The notes: a model not told the origin generated them from the sequence alone. Counted from the first letter of the stretch, positions 9,540 through 21,732 are shown. The stretch: 64,000 nt of DNA from Adiantum capillus-veneris (GCA_014529385.2 CM043953.1:71978872-72042871); one strand, 5' to 3'. A program made the numbers and translations.

Positions 9540-12500
9540 TATCAATACCAAGAACTTAAACAGACGTCACAAGAGGTATGGACTACTGAGGTTGAAAGTG
9601 AAGGTAAGGAGGATTCAAAAAAAGAAAACATGGATGGACCGTCCCACTATCGAAAATTCACCATCCAAGACAGAAAAATCATAATGACACCACCAATAAG
9701 GGAAAGAATAAACTAGGAATCTTACAATGGACTGGAAAATGCAAAATGAATTGACTTCGCTGTGCCAAGCGCCTCAACCTGTCTATATAGCAACTGATTT
9801 AGGGCCTGAAGAAGAAGAAATGCTAACACAACTCTCAAGAAGTATAAAGATGTGTTTGCATCGTCTTACAAAGACCTCAAGGGAGTTGATCCATCGATAT
9901 GCCAACATACAATTCCGTTAAAGTCAAATGCCAAACCAAGCAAACAGCGTCGTTACACATATAATGACACATTCTCTAAACAAATCAAAGAAGAGATTGA
10001 CAAGCTGAAGGATGCCGAATTCATCTATGAAATCGAGCAACAGATTGGGTGTCACCCATTGTGGTTGTCCCCAAAAACAACGGAAAGTTGCATGTGTGTG
10101 TGAACCTCAAAATGGTAAATGCAGCAACAATAAGGGATAATTATCCCTTGCCAATCACAGAACATGTGCTTGAGAGGGTAGCGAGAAAACATGCCTATTC
10201 ATTTCTGGATGGGTTTTCGGGGTACAACCAACTGGAAATTGCAATAGAGGATCAACACAAAATAGCATTTGCCACAGAATGGGAAATATATGCGTATAGA
10301 GTTATGCCTTTTGGCCTAACCAATGCCCCAACCACATTTCAAAGGTTAATGACTCATGCATTCAAAGAATACCTAAGAATACTTTGAGAAATATATATGG
10401 ATGATCTCTGTGTCCACTCTCTTATTCGAGAAGAACACATTGACCATTTACAAAAAATATTTGAGAAGTGCAGAACATATCGAATCTGTCTCAACCCGGA
10501 AAAGTGCATTTTTATGGTAAGACAAGGCCACATCTTAGGACATATTATCTCAAGAAATGGCATAACCACTGACCTAGACAAAATTAGAGTCATAGTAAAC
10601 TTGCCCAGGCCTCCTAATGCCAAACAAGTACAATCTTTCATGGGACACTGTGGATATTATCGAAGATTCATATATATGTATGCTGTCATTGCACGACCAC
10701 TATATCGCTTAATAGTCAGTTTCGACTGGACTGAGGAGTATGAAACTTCATTCAAAAAGCTTAAGAAAACCCTTGTATCAGCACCTGTACTTAAAGCACC
10801 AGATTGGGAAAAGATATTCCATGTTCACATTGATGCCTCTGCATACGCAATTGGGAGTATTCTGGCTCAACTCGGAGACGAAACAATGGATTTCACAGTT
10901 TGTTATGCGAGTCGATAGCTAAATAGTGCATAAAAGAACTATACCACCACTAAAAGAGAGGGATTAGGAATGATATATGCTGCAAAGAAATTTCGGTATT
11001 ATCTCCTTGCAAACAAATTTGTGTTCTTCACAGATCACCAAGCTCTTGTGTATCTAGTAAATAAACCATGCAATACTGGGAGAATTGTATGCAGGTTTAT
11101 TATATTGCTAGAGTTTGACTTCATAGTGGTAGTAAAAAAAAGTAGAACGCATCTACGAGCAGATCATCTTTCAAGGCTACAAAACGGGGAAGCTCCTGAA
11201 GGAGTTGATGATGACATACCTGATGCTTATCTTTTCAATGTTGAAATGATACCCAAATGGTCTCAGAAAATTGTTAGCATTCTTTCCTTTGCAGGTAGAT
11301 TTGATAAAAAGGAAGAGGGATCCAAACAACAAACATTTTGACAAACAGAAAACTTTCAATTGATTGCGGGACGACTATACCATCTAGGCTCGAACAAAAT
11401 TCTACGATTATACATAAATCCAAAGGAATTTGAGTGTTATCTTGAGGAAGCACACATCCAAGACTGTGCATTTCATTGTTCAACAATGAAAACACACCAA
11501 AGATTGAAACACTTAGGAGTATATTGGCCAACTATGTATGTTGACACACATGCTTATGGTAACAAATGTATTATATGTAGTGCCAAACGACCGGTGGATC
11601 GTGCGACATTGTTTCAGGTAACCATTGCACCTGCATGGAGTCAATATATCATTGATTTCTTAACAACAAGGGAATTTTTTGAAAACATAACAAAAGCACG
11701 ACAAAGGGCTATAGAGTTGGAGGCTCGAGACTTTAATTTAATTGAAAATCAACTCTACAAGCGAGGAAAGGACAATCAACTTAGAATCTGTGCAAGTGAA
11801 AGTGAATACCTGCTGATTCTAGAACATGCACATGGAGGAATAAGTGGAGGCCATTTTTCAGGCGATAAGACGACAAAAATTGTCTTAACCGCGGGGATAT
11901 GGTGGCCTACATTGCACATGGATGCTGAGGAATTTGTAAAGCGTTGTGATGCATGTTAGCGCACTAAAGTGCCGATAAAAAGAGATGAGATGTCACTATG
12001 GCCAATGATGGGAGCACGGGCATTTGCAAAATGGGGAATTGATTTTGTGGGGCCTATTTCACCCCCTCCATATCGCACCCATACCCAATATATCATCGTG
12101 GCTACGGACTATCTCCCAAAATGGGTTGAAGCCAAAGCGACACAAAAAGCAGATGCAAGGACCATTGCACAATTTTTGTATGAGAATGTCTTTGTAAGAT
12201 TACCAATAGAAATTGTCAGTGATCAAGGAACACATTTTCTTATTGAAGTCATTGAATACCTGCTAGAGGAATTCATAGTCATACATAAAAAAATCGGCTC
12301 CATATCATCCACAAGCAAATGGACAAGCTGAGGCCACAAATAAAACCCTATGCACTGTTTTCACTAAAATTGTATCAGAATCAAGGGCAGACTGGGATCA
12401 ACAATTACACTCAACACTATGGGCATACAGGGTAGCTTACAAAACATCGATTGGAACAACACCGTACAACATGGTGTTTGGTCTAAACGCTATATTACCC

Positions 12501-12908
12501 ATAGAGTTTTTGATTCCAACTCTATGAGTGGCGAAACGCTTAGAATGGACAGGATATGAACTCTCTTCAAGAATAGATGATCTTGAAAAGCTAGATGAAC
12601 TTCGACTGAGAGCTGTAGCTTCGATCTATGCTCAGAAGAGAAGACGAAAGGAGTCTTTTAACAAGCATGTGCACACGAAAGATTTTAAAACAGGTGATTA
12701 TGTACTTGTTTACACTTTGAAGCAACATGCCAAAAAACTTAAAAAGCGAGAGATGGGACCCTTTGTGATTAGTGACTTATCACAAAGCGGAGCCGTCAAA
12801 CTTGCGACATTGGAAGGTAAAGAAATGCCAAATTGGATTAGTGGGTGTCGGTTAAAAAAAGTATCATTTACCACTAACACAAGATATGCTTCAACAAATC
12901 CATCATGA
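9540..12908 (+). pseudogene. Gypsy-B pol relict: RT, RNase H, integrase
   Basis: Ty3/Gypsy pol broken by stops and a few frameshifts. From about 9852 the frame encodes KDLKGVDPSICQHTIPLK, then WVSPIVVVPKNNGKLHVCVN-like RT motifs in a shifted frame. From 10049 to 12331 one frame is kept but for stops at about 10388, 10916, 10931, 11339 and 11957. The RT active site YMDD is at 10397-10408. RNase H follows (HVHIDASAYAIG, FFTDHQALVYL). The integrase zinc-binding region ends CDAC near 11957. The integrase core has WGIDFVGP and EIVSDQGTHF. A frameshift near 12290 restores HPQANGQAEATNKT, so the D, D and E are all present. The C-terminal domain ends in NWISGCRLKK. Gag and the usual upstream protease are missing or unreadable before 9540. 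Confidence 0.9.
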
Positions 12909-14235
12909 AAAACAACGAACAAAGGAGAAACAGAGGGTAAGAGAAGAAGCACAAGCAGAAGAAAAATAACGCATTGCAAAAAGAAGGCTTCTACGACAAC
13001 AACAACAAATTGGATCACCGTTGCGGATAAATGCTATTCGATTAATGAATTTTAATGAAGACTCAATGGATCCAATAATCGCAGTCAAAGTGGGTAGCAA
13101 CCAAGTTGAATCGACGGCATTTCTTGATTTAGGAGCTCAAGCAAATCTGATTTCTTGCAAATTATGTAAACAACTCAAGCTTGAAGAACAACTCTATCCT
13201 ACTCAACAAGCGCTGGAAATCAGTACATCACATTCATTAAGCATGTTGGGCTGGACGATATTGCATGGACAAATACATCTATATGTTTATCCCCACAAGT
13301 TTTATGTGGTTGAGGATGCGAGCACACTACATCCAATGTTGTTGGGACAACCATGGCATAAAGAGTATAATGTGCAGATAGATTGGAGTTTGAATACGGT
13401 CAAAATTCAACAAGCACAACAACACCAGATGGTAGCATTTGCTCAGACAACCCGGAGGAACCAAATAATGGTTCCACAATCACTCGATAAAGAGCAAAAA
13501 AGATGGGTGCCACTTAACCAACAAAAGATACCTATGGAGGATAACCAAGAAACCATCCACCCTATTCAATCAGAAAATGAGACACCACAGGAGACAATGA
13601 ATAGATCAAGGTCAGCGAAACCCAAACAACAGGTATGGGTACGGAAGGATGGAAGTGAACGAGACTACAAACAACAATGCAATAGCAGACGACCTCCGAA
13701 AAACAATGTTAAACAAACACCGAACAGGGTCATAAAACAGATCTGGATACCGAAAAACATTCTCAATTGCCAACTACATGAGACATGCATTTGGATCCCC
13801 AAAGCAATGCTACAGGAACTCCCTTCAGTACAAGCAACACAAGCAGCCAGACAATCACTAAATCCGACATCGGCAAACCGATCTATGTGGGTGCCAATCA
13901 AAAGAACAACAATAACGACCGAAAAAGAGGCCATAAACTTACAAACACCTCCAAATCAAATCTACAAATGGCAATCAAAAGTGAAAAATATTAGGGCCAC
14001 ATCGGACACGACACTCCTATCCACGGAGACCATAACTGCCATACCTACAGTAGCGGAAAACCAAGCCACTTTCGCAAAGAAGACAATCAAACAACGAGCG
14101 GAAAAATCACAACTTTTAATTGCAAAGAAAATCTGCCAACCAACCCAGGAACAAACAGGAAACCTCGACGTCGATGCCAATAAGCATCTTGCTTATTCTC
14201 TCCTCTCGCACCGCATTAATTTTACCATGCATTGA
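12886..14235 (+). pseudogene. post-integrase aspartic-protease-like domain with W-[VI]-P-K tail (Gypsy-B)
   Basis: After the integrase an alternative frame reads through KYHLPLTQDMLQQIHHEK, so one extra A near 12857 probably split what was a single pol frame. A charged segment (EKQRVREEAQAEE) and one TAA at 12967 follow, then an open frame to 14235. Taking the TTG at 13021 as residue 1, residues 20-130 look like a retropepsin: TAFLDLGAQANLIS with catalytic-position D36 (DLG instead of DSG/DTG), then MLLGQPW at 106-112. Residues 150-320 are basic and glutamine-rich with repeated tryptophan motifs: WVPL 162, WVRK 206, WIPK 242, WIPK 258, WVPI 290, WQSK 317. The tail's function is unknown; nucleic-acid or capsid binding is speculation. 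A protease downstream of integrase is not the usual Gypsy order. Confidence 0.7.
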
Positions 14236-15285
14236 CTGAGTATGCATTAGGTAGGGCCACGTTACAAGGCCGTGCATTAGCATGATTTTAACCCATGCAC
14301 TGCACATACCCCGAGGTGATACCTTGTCATCCGGGAGGACTCTGATTAGGAGGGGGGGAGGCATTCTCAATGCGAACCCGATGACCGTAAAAAGCAGCAA
14401 AAAGGACATGTTTTGACTATTTTTGAGTGGTTTATGGTTGATTGGGAATTTTTTTGGACTAACCTAAGTACATATGCCCTTATACATAATTAATATACAA
14501 ATATATGAGGCCAAACACCAAATTGAGGCCTATAGGTGTGTGTATATATGTAAAAATAGCCATTTTTTGGGCAAAATATTGGAGAAACGGAGAAATTCGG
14601 TCATAAAAATTACATGTGAGTGTACATAGTGTGTCGGGTGAAATTTTTGATTTATTTTGATTTTTGGTTTTTTTTTTGGGCTGACTTTGCTATTTTTCTT
14701 TTAATTTTACTAATTATTGGTAGAAAAACTTCAAAAATACAAAAAGCAGGTGAAATGCGAACATAATGAAAAACAAAAAAGATCAAGATGATCAGAGACT
14801 ATAAGACAACCCAGGGTACAGTGTGGGTGCAATTATGAGAATGAAGCGGGAGGCGTATTGTGGCCAGATTTTGACCGAATCGTCAAAATTCTCAGAAACT
14901 AGGCAAACGGAGTCCAAATAGGGAACTTTTCGAGTCTAAACCGCGTTTCACAAAAAGTTAGGAGCACATGTCAAATTTCATGAAAAATGGTTCGGGGACC
15001 CCCATTATAAGATTTTTTCACTCCACTTAGAGCTCATTTCTACTATTTCACTTGTGAAAGAGAGCTTTAGCCACCTAGAGCGCACATGACTTCCAACAGC
15101 TGATACGCCGTGCACAGGCACCCGACGGCCACCAGATATGAGAGGTAGGCTCAACACCTTATGGTCTTCGTGTATATTTGATGTTTTGTCGCCAAGACTA
15201 ACATAGAACTCCAACGGGGTTTGCAGGGTAGAGGCCTGTGAGCATAGGTAGCCACCTAACGGCTAACCCAATACCAACAAGACTT
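14236..15285. other. non-coding stretch with a polypurine-tract-like run
   Basis: No gene is seen. A purine run, AGGAGGGGGGGAGGCA, lies at 14348-14363, 113 bases after the Gypsy-B frame. It resembles the polypurine tracts at 18343-18359 and (minus strand) 61546-61560, so the Gypsy-B 3' LTR may start here. The next bases (TTCTCA) do not begin with TG, and no LTR end could be fixed. Confidence 0.45.
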
Positions 15286-15870
15286 CATAAGGGGTTTACC
15301 CTAGCCTAGGAGACCAATCTTGGATGCCCAAAGGAGGCAAGAAAGCAACGGAGAAAACCCTGGCATCTCAAGCCCTGCAAGAGGCCACAAAGAGGAAAAT
15401 CCGGCAAAAGTGGCCTGAATGATACCAAAACTCATGGGTAGGAGCTTCTTGATGAGCTCTACAAGGCTACATAGGCCACATGGCCATAAGGCAACCCAAA
15501 GCAGGCCTGAGCTTCAGAAACGACATTGGAAACGCAAAGCGTCACTTGGCTCTCATAGCCAAGCAAAACGTCCGTTTGCCACCAAACTTCACGAGCGGCT
15601 TACCAAGGCCTTCAACAACCAAGTCCTATGGTGGTAGACCACTACAAATCATCGGGGGCATGCAAACGCAATCATGGGCGCTTCCAGAGCGACAAATCAC
15701 CAAACGAAGCTCAGGTGAAGCCAAAGCCAACAAGAACCACATGGCAAGGTTCCTCAAGGGTTCATGAAGCTATGCTGGTCATCATCAAGAAATTTCATCG
15801 TAGAAAAGTGCTCCGAGAGTCAGAAATCGCCTTTGAGGATCTGAAAGCCAAGAAGGGAGTTTCTAACTAA
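15286..15870 (+). pseudogene. decayed coding relict with W-motifs
   Basis: In one frame, broken by TGA at 15420 and further stops near 15447, the translation shows QSWMPKGGKKATEK (W codon 15321), NSWVGAS (15435) and TQSWALPERQ (15675), with many K and R residues between. The pattern recalls the W-[VI]-P-K tail at 13.5-14 kb and at the right edge of the window. It may be a third, older copy of that tail. This is pattern resemblance only. Confidence 0.35.
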
Positions 15871-15962
15871 CCATTTGATTTTTTAATTGAAATAAGGCAC
15901 AAAGGGGACTTAGGAAGGTCATATGCACTTAGTAGTAGGACTTGCTCCAAAAAAATGCACAG

Positions 15963-16777
15963 GAGACATCCTACGCGTAGGATGTCTCAAGGCCACTTTT
16001 GGGCACCCAACTCATCATTCAGCCATACACACAGCCTGTACATGTCATTTACATCTTATCCCTCAAGTTTCACTCCATTTGGACCAAGTTTGACCTCTTA
16101 TGCATCAAAAAACGCAAAGTCAGAGCATAGAGGTAAGAAATGGTCATAGACCTATCAGAAATGATCCAAATCAAGTGAAACTTGAACACCACACTCTTCA
16201 TAACATGTCAAAGCTAACTGTGAGGTCACATCTTCAAAATAATGAAAAAGACATCCTCCTCATAGTATGTCTCCAAGCTTGAAATGACCTCCAGGTGGAT
16301 TTTTTGATCTTCATACATCTTTATCACATTCATACAAGCCTACCCACCAAATTTCAAGCCAAATAGATCACTTTTTGGCCTCATAGCTCCATAGATGGAC
16401 GTTTCAGACTGTGAAACACCAGAAATGGTCTTCCTACCCTCAAAACTTATCCATACTCAATTCTAAGACCATGGTGATGATCCACAGGCTATGCCCTATC
16501 ACACTGACAAGTTTCATGCAATTCTGAGCAAAAACACATCCTACGCGTAGTATGTCTCTAGGGTCATTTTGACCTACTGAGCAAAGTTTGACATCATGAA
16601 TGTGATCAACATGCTACTCATTTGTATACCAAAAGCCTAAAATAGTTCACAATTGCACTTTTTGGTGTCTAAATCAAAATCCAAGCACATAGCTGTGATG
16701 TACAGGTCATAAGCCATCATCATGTCAAGTTTCAAGTCATTCTAATGAAAAAGACATCCTACGTGTAGGATGTCTTT
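15963..16777. repeat. array of four palindromic ACATCCTACGCGTAGGATGT sites
   Basis: Site 1 (15963-15988) is a perfect 26 bp inverted repeat with half-site GAGACATCCTACG. Site 2 (16250-16273) is imperfect. Site 3 (16534-16558) has a single change in the core. Site 4 (16750-16777) has two 13 bp arms, AAAGACATCCTAC, around GT. Starts are 287, 284 and 216 bp apart. Flanks share fragments such as CAAGTTTCA and GAAAAAGACATCC, so the array looks like a decayed tandem repeat of about 285 bp. A half-site (CAGACATCCTACG, 18932-18944) also occurs in the LTR of element F downstream. Confidence 0.85.
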
Positions 16778-16943
16778 AGTCTTATTTTGCAGCACAAATC
16801 CTACTGTTTTCACTTGCAGGGCACAATTAGTCCCTCTTGAGCTCATGTTTCAATTTTCAAGTCAATTGGATAGTTAAAACTCAGTTTATCAGCTAATTTG
16901 TAAAAAAAAAGCTAACTTTGGACTACTGAGTGCAACAGGATCC

Positions 16944-18307
16944 ATGGCAGCCGCTATGTCGCCAGCAAAGAAGAAAAGAATGACCAACAAGGATTACCTG
17001 GATGAGGTGGAGCCATTTATAATATCAAAACAAGAACCATAAAGCCCACTAGCACTTGGTTACAAAGCAACTTACTTAAAGCAAACGACCTCAGAATATA
17101 CCAAGGCATGTTCAAAGACCAAGAGGGCAATGCCATAAAGCTTCCAATGATACCACAAGAACTCAATGAGTTCACGAGAAGGCCAGGGATAGTGTCTACC
17201 TTGGAAAAATTAGACTTACACAATTATATTGAGGCTTTGCCAGCAGGAATTGACATTTAGAGAGTCTGGGAGTTCATCGCAACAATAAAGGAGAATGGCA
17301 TAGCCAAGGTGACAGATCTGCAAGGAAAGAACATAATGATTCTGATCACGCCAGAGGTGGTTGCAAGTGCCTTGAACCTCTCTAATGCAAGAGACAGTGT
17401 CAACAAGAGGCGAGAAGAGGTGAAGGTATACAAGGAAACCAAGAAGAACTACACCTTCGAGGATATTGCGGATCCAATGGTGGCAACTATGTGCCAACTA
17501 TACAACCAATATTTCCATATCTGCACCAAGAGGCCTCAAAAGTACACTATGCCACCTGTAGCAATTGGAACAACATTCACATGGGGAATGAAGACAAGTA
17601 ACCCATGAGAGATAGATTATGCGGCATACCTGTAGTACCACATTGTGAGGATGGGAACCAAGAATCCTACATATATTGCAGCAAGGGAGATGCTCACCAA
17701 GGTAATATATGAAGCTCTAAATGATAAAGTCCAGTGGCCTCTTCCTCCATCACAAAATGAGTGGTTGAAGTTGACAGAAGACAAGGAAGAGGAGCAACCT
17801 ACAGCTCCCAGGGTGACCACCAGTCTGAAAAGAAGATTAGAGACAGTAGAAGAAGAGCCACCTCAGCCAAAGAAAGGAAAGAAAGCTACCATTCAGATGC
17901 CCAAGTCAGGCGAGAGAATGACTGAGCAATACATGGTGAAAACCCTAACGGGTGCCATTAAATTGTTCACTGGCTCGCCTGACCTCTCTTGCATTATGCT
18001 TAGAAAGATATGTAAAACACTTCTGGCAGTCTTTGAGGTCTTCAAACCTGGACAAGCAACAGACTGCATATTCTTCTTCCAGGACACTTATAAATGTACT
18101 TATGACCTGTCTGCTCAACCTTCCTATGAGGTGATACATGCCCTCTACCAAAGAATAATGTTCCTGCCCTCATACCATCTCCAAGCCTTTGAAGAAGCCT
18201 TCTACACCAGCTTCTTCACCATCGACACATATATATTCGGCCCAACATTAGTGGCTCAGCATGCACGGTATGAGTCCGTTTTGAAGATGCACGACATCCT
18301 CCACTGA
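16944..18307 (+). pseudogene. unrecognised gene of element F (about 455 codons)
   Basis: ATG at 16944 begins MAAAMSPAKKKRMTNK, a lysine-rich, possibly nuclear-targeting start. A frameshift at about 17040 moves the reading to a frame kept to 18307, interrupted only by TAG 17258-17260, TGA 17606-17608 and TAG 17633-17635. All three are explainable as CAG or CGA mutated to stop. Readable segments include LDLHNYIEALPAGIDI, VWEFIATIKENGIAKVTDL, an acidic then basic linker (EEEPPQPKKGKKA, near 17850-17890) and a helical C-terminal part ending KMHDILH. There is no zinc knuckle, protease or polymerase motif. A faint resemblance to plant transposon-associated domains with a V-x-EF pattern is all I can offer. 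It sits 35 bp before a polypurine tract and LTR, in the place of a 3' accessory or env-like gene. Confidence 0.7.
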
Positions 18308-18342
18308 AGCAGCGGCTCTACTGTCATGTGGGGGACGACATG

Positions 18343-18359
18343 AGCTAGGAGGGGGAGAG
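18343..18359 (+). other. polypurine tract of element F
   Basis: TAGGAGGGGGAGAG immediately precedes the TGTTACC start of an LTR. Confidence 0.85.
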
Positions 18360-19297
18360 TGTTACCTGAAGACTGGCAGCCACACTCAACTGAAGACTGA
18401 TGAAATGATAAAAGAAGGAAATCCTATGTAGTCATTCCCTGATTAAGAAAACCCGTAATTTCACTTGTAAATACTTGGGGCTTGTAGAAGTTTCCAATTT
18501 TGTATATTATTTTTGCCATTAGACTAAGTAGGATTTCACTTTGGAAGATGAGGTTTTGTATTTGGAAGGTATATATACCAAATTCTAATCTTAATGAAGG
18601 GACCCTTTTTTGTTCATTCTATGAGTGTCTGTGAGAAGCGTATTCTGTGTACGAGAGAGAGTGAGAGCTTATCTTGACACTACGCGGACACTGGTGGTCA
18701 GAATCGAGTACGAGGAATTGCAACGTGTTGCCCCCGGAGAGAGCTACGCGCCAATACCCACAGTGCACGTGCACGGCCCGGCTTCGCGAGATTGATCCGC
18801 AAGCTATTTCTAGGGATTTGGTAAGCAAACGGTGTCTATTTTCGCATTTCAACATATCCACGCGTTCGTATTGAGTAGACCTACACATTAGGCACCTTAG
18901 TTTTCAGAAACATCAATCTGCAAAACCGTGTCAGACATCCTACGTGATTCTGCACTGGGTGTTTGCGGGTAGGATTTTGGGTCACGGACCTTAGGGAGAG
19001 TGGTCTATTGGTGTTAATAGAATATTCCTCAAGTTTCGTAGCGTTTCGAGAACGTCTAATGGATATTTGGCTCATGGAAGCATTGTAGGAAATCTCCTCC
19101 TGTGCATAATAGTAGGATGTAACTTAGACATTGGGTTGAGACCTTTGTAGGAAGTAGTCAATAGTCAATCGAGTGTACTAGGTTGACACCCTATGCCTGC
19201 TTCCACGCGCCTGCGGGTTGAGCTTTGTCCTTAGCTAACATTTCTTATTAGGTGAGTTCTCGCTGTGCTGACGTCCGTCGCAACGTATCCGCCAACA
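18360..19297 (+). repeat. 3' LTR of element F
   Basis: 938 bp, starting TGTTACCTGAAGAC after a polypurine tract and ending CCAACA. The right end is supported because 19298 onwards aligns with the dispersed repeat at about 42.3 kb, so 19297/19298 is an insertion junction. A TATA-like palindrome, GGTATATATACC, lies at 18569-18580. A half-site of the palindrome array occurs at 18932-18944. The 5' LTR was not found in the window; the following GCAAG is the candidate target duplication. Confidence 0.75.
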
Positions 19298-19859
19298 GCA
19301 AGCTAGGGCTGAGCTTGAGGTGGGAACTACACCTAAGGTGCTTGTCATGCTTGATGACTAAGATACTTGAGGTACTTGTCATACTTAATGAGGAAGGTGC
19401 TTGAGAAGCTTCCTATGCATGGGGGGTAAGGTGCTTGAGTAAAAAAGAGACCCTAAAAACTTAATGAGGAAGTTGCTTGAGAAGCTTCCTATGCATGAAA
19501 GTCCCAAAGTTAAGGGAATCTTTGACCTAACCTTCCACTCACCCAAAGGGAACCCCTTTTCTAAAAGGGCACATGGGACACATGTCAGACTCTCACTAAT
19601 CTTAACCACATGGTGTGCTTGAATGCTATTGGTTGGGCTAAAGAGGGGTCCAATGAGCTTCTAGTTCCATCCAAAAAATATCTAGATATTTTCAAGCTCT
19701 CTCTCTCTCTCTAAGGGGTAAGGAGGAAACTTGTCAAAAGACTACCCATGTACTTGAATGCATGCAACATGTGATTGTCCAGAGAGAGGGGTCCAATGAT
19801 CTTGTAGCATGTGGAAAAGTTACAACTCGCCCCAAGCAAGCAAGGGGAGTGCTAGGGGG

Positions 19860-19955
<96 letters not shown>

Positions 19956-20646
19956 TTTGTGGATTCATTCTCACTTGGTGAAAGTTGAGGAACTCCACCT
20001 CTTTCTCCAAGCTTGTGAGAAGTGAGAGCCTACCCCAACAGTCTTGGCTATGGAATTCAAATCCAACCAAGAGCCATGTTTCAATGCTTAAGCTTGCCAT
20101 CTTCTCCATCTTCATTACTATGCTATTATGTATGCTAGCAAGAAGAGTGATGATAAGTGAGGAACTATTTCTTTCTTCTATGGAATGTTTCTTCTTCCTC
20201 TTCCCTATCCTCATTCCCTACTAGCTCTCTCCACCTTCGAAGGTGTTTGAGGCCTTGGGACTAAGGCTTGGGATAGTTAATGCTTTCTACAAATTTTATG
20301 TTATGTTTGTGATGCATGAAGCTGTTCATGTTTACTGCATCACCTAGGTCACAAGGAACACAAAGATTGTATTGTACCAAGTCTCTCTTGATGGGAGAAA
20401 CTATAATACAAATGCCTATTGGAGGGGGGAACGTCTCCATATGAATCCGGTCCTCAACTATTGTCATGTTTTCTAAACTCTCTCTCTTGCAAAAGTATTG
20501 TTCATGCCAAGTTAACTAAGTACTATGTTTATGTTGCTACCATCAATTAAGTTCACCCACTATGCTCACAAAGTGATCTCACAAAAGTGCTTCATCTAAT
20601 TTCCTAATTCCGCTACTCTCAAAGTTCATAGGCCATTTCCATTACA
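19298..20646 (+). repeat. dispersed LTR-like repeat, copy 1 (left-truncated)
   Basis: Collinear with about 42302-43865. Blocks around GAAGCTTCCTATGCATG, CTCACCCAAAG..CCCCTTTTCTAAAAGG and CACCTTCGAAGGTGTTTGAGG are nearly identical in both. Both copies end CCATTACA. The left part is missing because element F inserted at 19298. Copy 1 ends inside the RNase H-proximal region of Gypsy-C. Confidence 0.85.
19861..19954. repeat. (CA)n microsatellite
   Basis: About 94 bp of uninterrupted CA inside copy 1 of the dispersed repeat. The second copy has an interrupted version at 43071-43193. Open frames reading H/T or C/V through it are artefacts. Confidence 0.98.
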
Positions 20647-21732
20647 TTGCGGACATCAAATGGCTTTGAGAGATCTAGTAGTGTAAGAACACGTTGAGAG
20701 ATTAGCTTCTCAAAAGATTCTTGCACTTTTGCAGTCCATGATTACTTAACGTTCTTATTTTTTGTTAACTCATGTAATGGGCTTGCTATTAGCGAGAATT
20801 TTTTCTATGAAGCATCTATAGTATGCACACATACCTATGCAGCTTGGTACCTCCTATAGATTCCTTGGATTAGGCCATCCTTTTATTATCTCTAACTTTG
20901 TTGGATCCATACGGGTGCCATCTTTAGAGATAATGTGACCTAAACATTGAATCTCTTGTAGGAAAAATTCACTTTTTTTTAAAAATAATGAAAAGCTTAC
21001 TTTCTCTCACAACTTGAAAGATTACCTGGAGGTGTCACTTGTACTCCTCAAGAGAATTTGAATGGCCTGAAGATTTTTGTCCATCATGAGTTTGAATGCG
21101 TCTGGAGCATTGGTTAGGCCAAAACTTGTAACTTATCAAATAGATCTTCTACCCACAACACGGGAAATCTATTTTGATAGTGATCTTATTTAGTGCTCTA
21201 TAGTCGACACATATGCGATATGTGTCGTTTTTCTTTTGCACTAAAACCAAGGGTGAACAAAATGGAGAGGAGACCATCCCTTTCTTCACCAATTCATGCA
21301 CTTGCCTCATGATCTCCTCTTGTTGAGCTTGTGAAACTCGATAGGGAGGCTTGTTAGGCAGTGAGCTTCATGGTAGGAGCTCAATTGCATGGTCATCATC
21401 CCTCATTTTAGAGGTATCTCACTAGGGATGTCATCGATGAAAACATCTTGGGATCCATTTAGGAAATTAGACAACTCTAATTCCTCTTGATTCCCTTTAT
21501 TGCAAGGATATGGTGTTCCCCGACTCATTAGCATCTATGTACATGCTTTTTTCCCTGTAGGTGAAGTAGATTCTCCTTTCAGGGAACTTCATGTTGGAAG
21601 CCATGTGGTTAAACCATGGTGCCCCGACGATAACATTCTCATGTTTGAGAGGGGAGATGAAGAAATCCTTTTTGTCTTATAAGACTAGTTCTCTTTTTAT
21701 TGTGCACAAATTTAAAAAGTATGCATGCTTAG
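20647..21732 (-). pseudogene. Gypsy-C protease to RT fragment
   Basis: Read on the minus strand from 21732 leftward, the segment shows a protease C-terminus (VIVGAPWFNHMASNMKF, near 21640-21590). RT motifs follow: VSQAQQEEIMRQVHELV-like, KKDxxYRxCVDYRxLN-like, PNAPDAFKLMMDK and LGHIISKDGTRMDPTKL. Early RNase H ends at LLDLSKPFDVRN (20690-20650). Stops and frameshifts are frequent. The left end is cut by copy 1 of the dispersed repeat and the right end by element D, inserted at 21733. The continuation should be at 41663. Confidence 0.82.

Noticed and set aside
9540-12908. Endogenous pararetrovirus or other viral polymerase
   Set aside because: RT is followed by a DDE integrase with a zinc site, and no movement protein is seen; this is a Ty3/Gypsy element.
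15963-16777. Evenly spaced palindromes as a CRISPR array
   Set aside because: Spacings are about 216-287 bp, repeats are imperfect, and the DNA is clearly eukaryotic with no cas genes.
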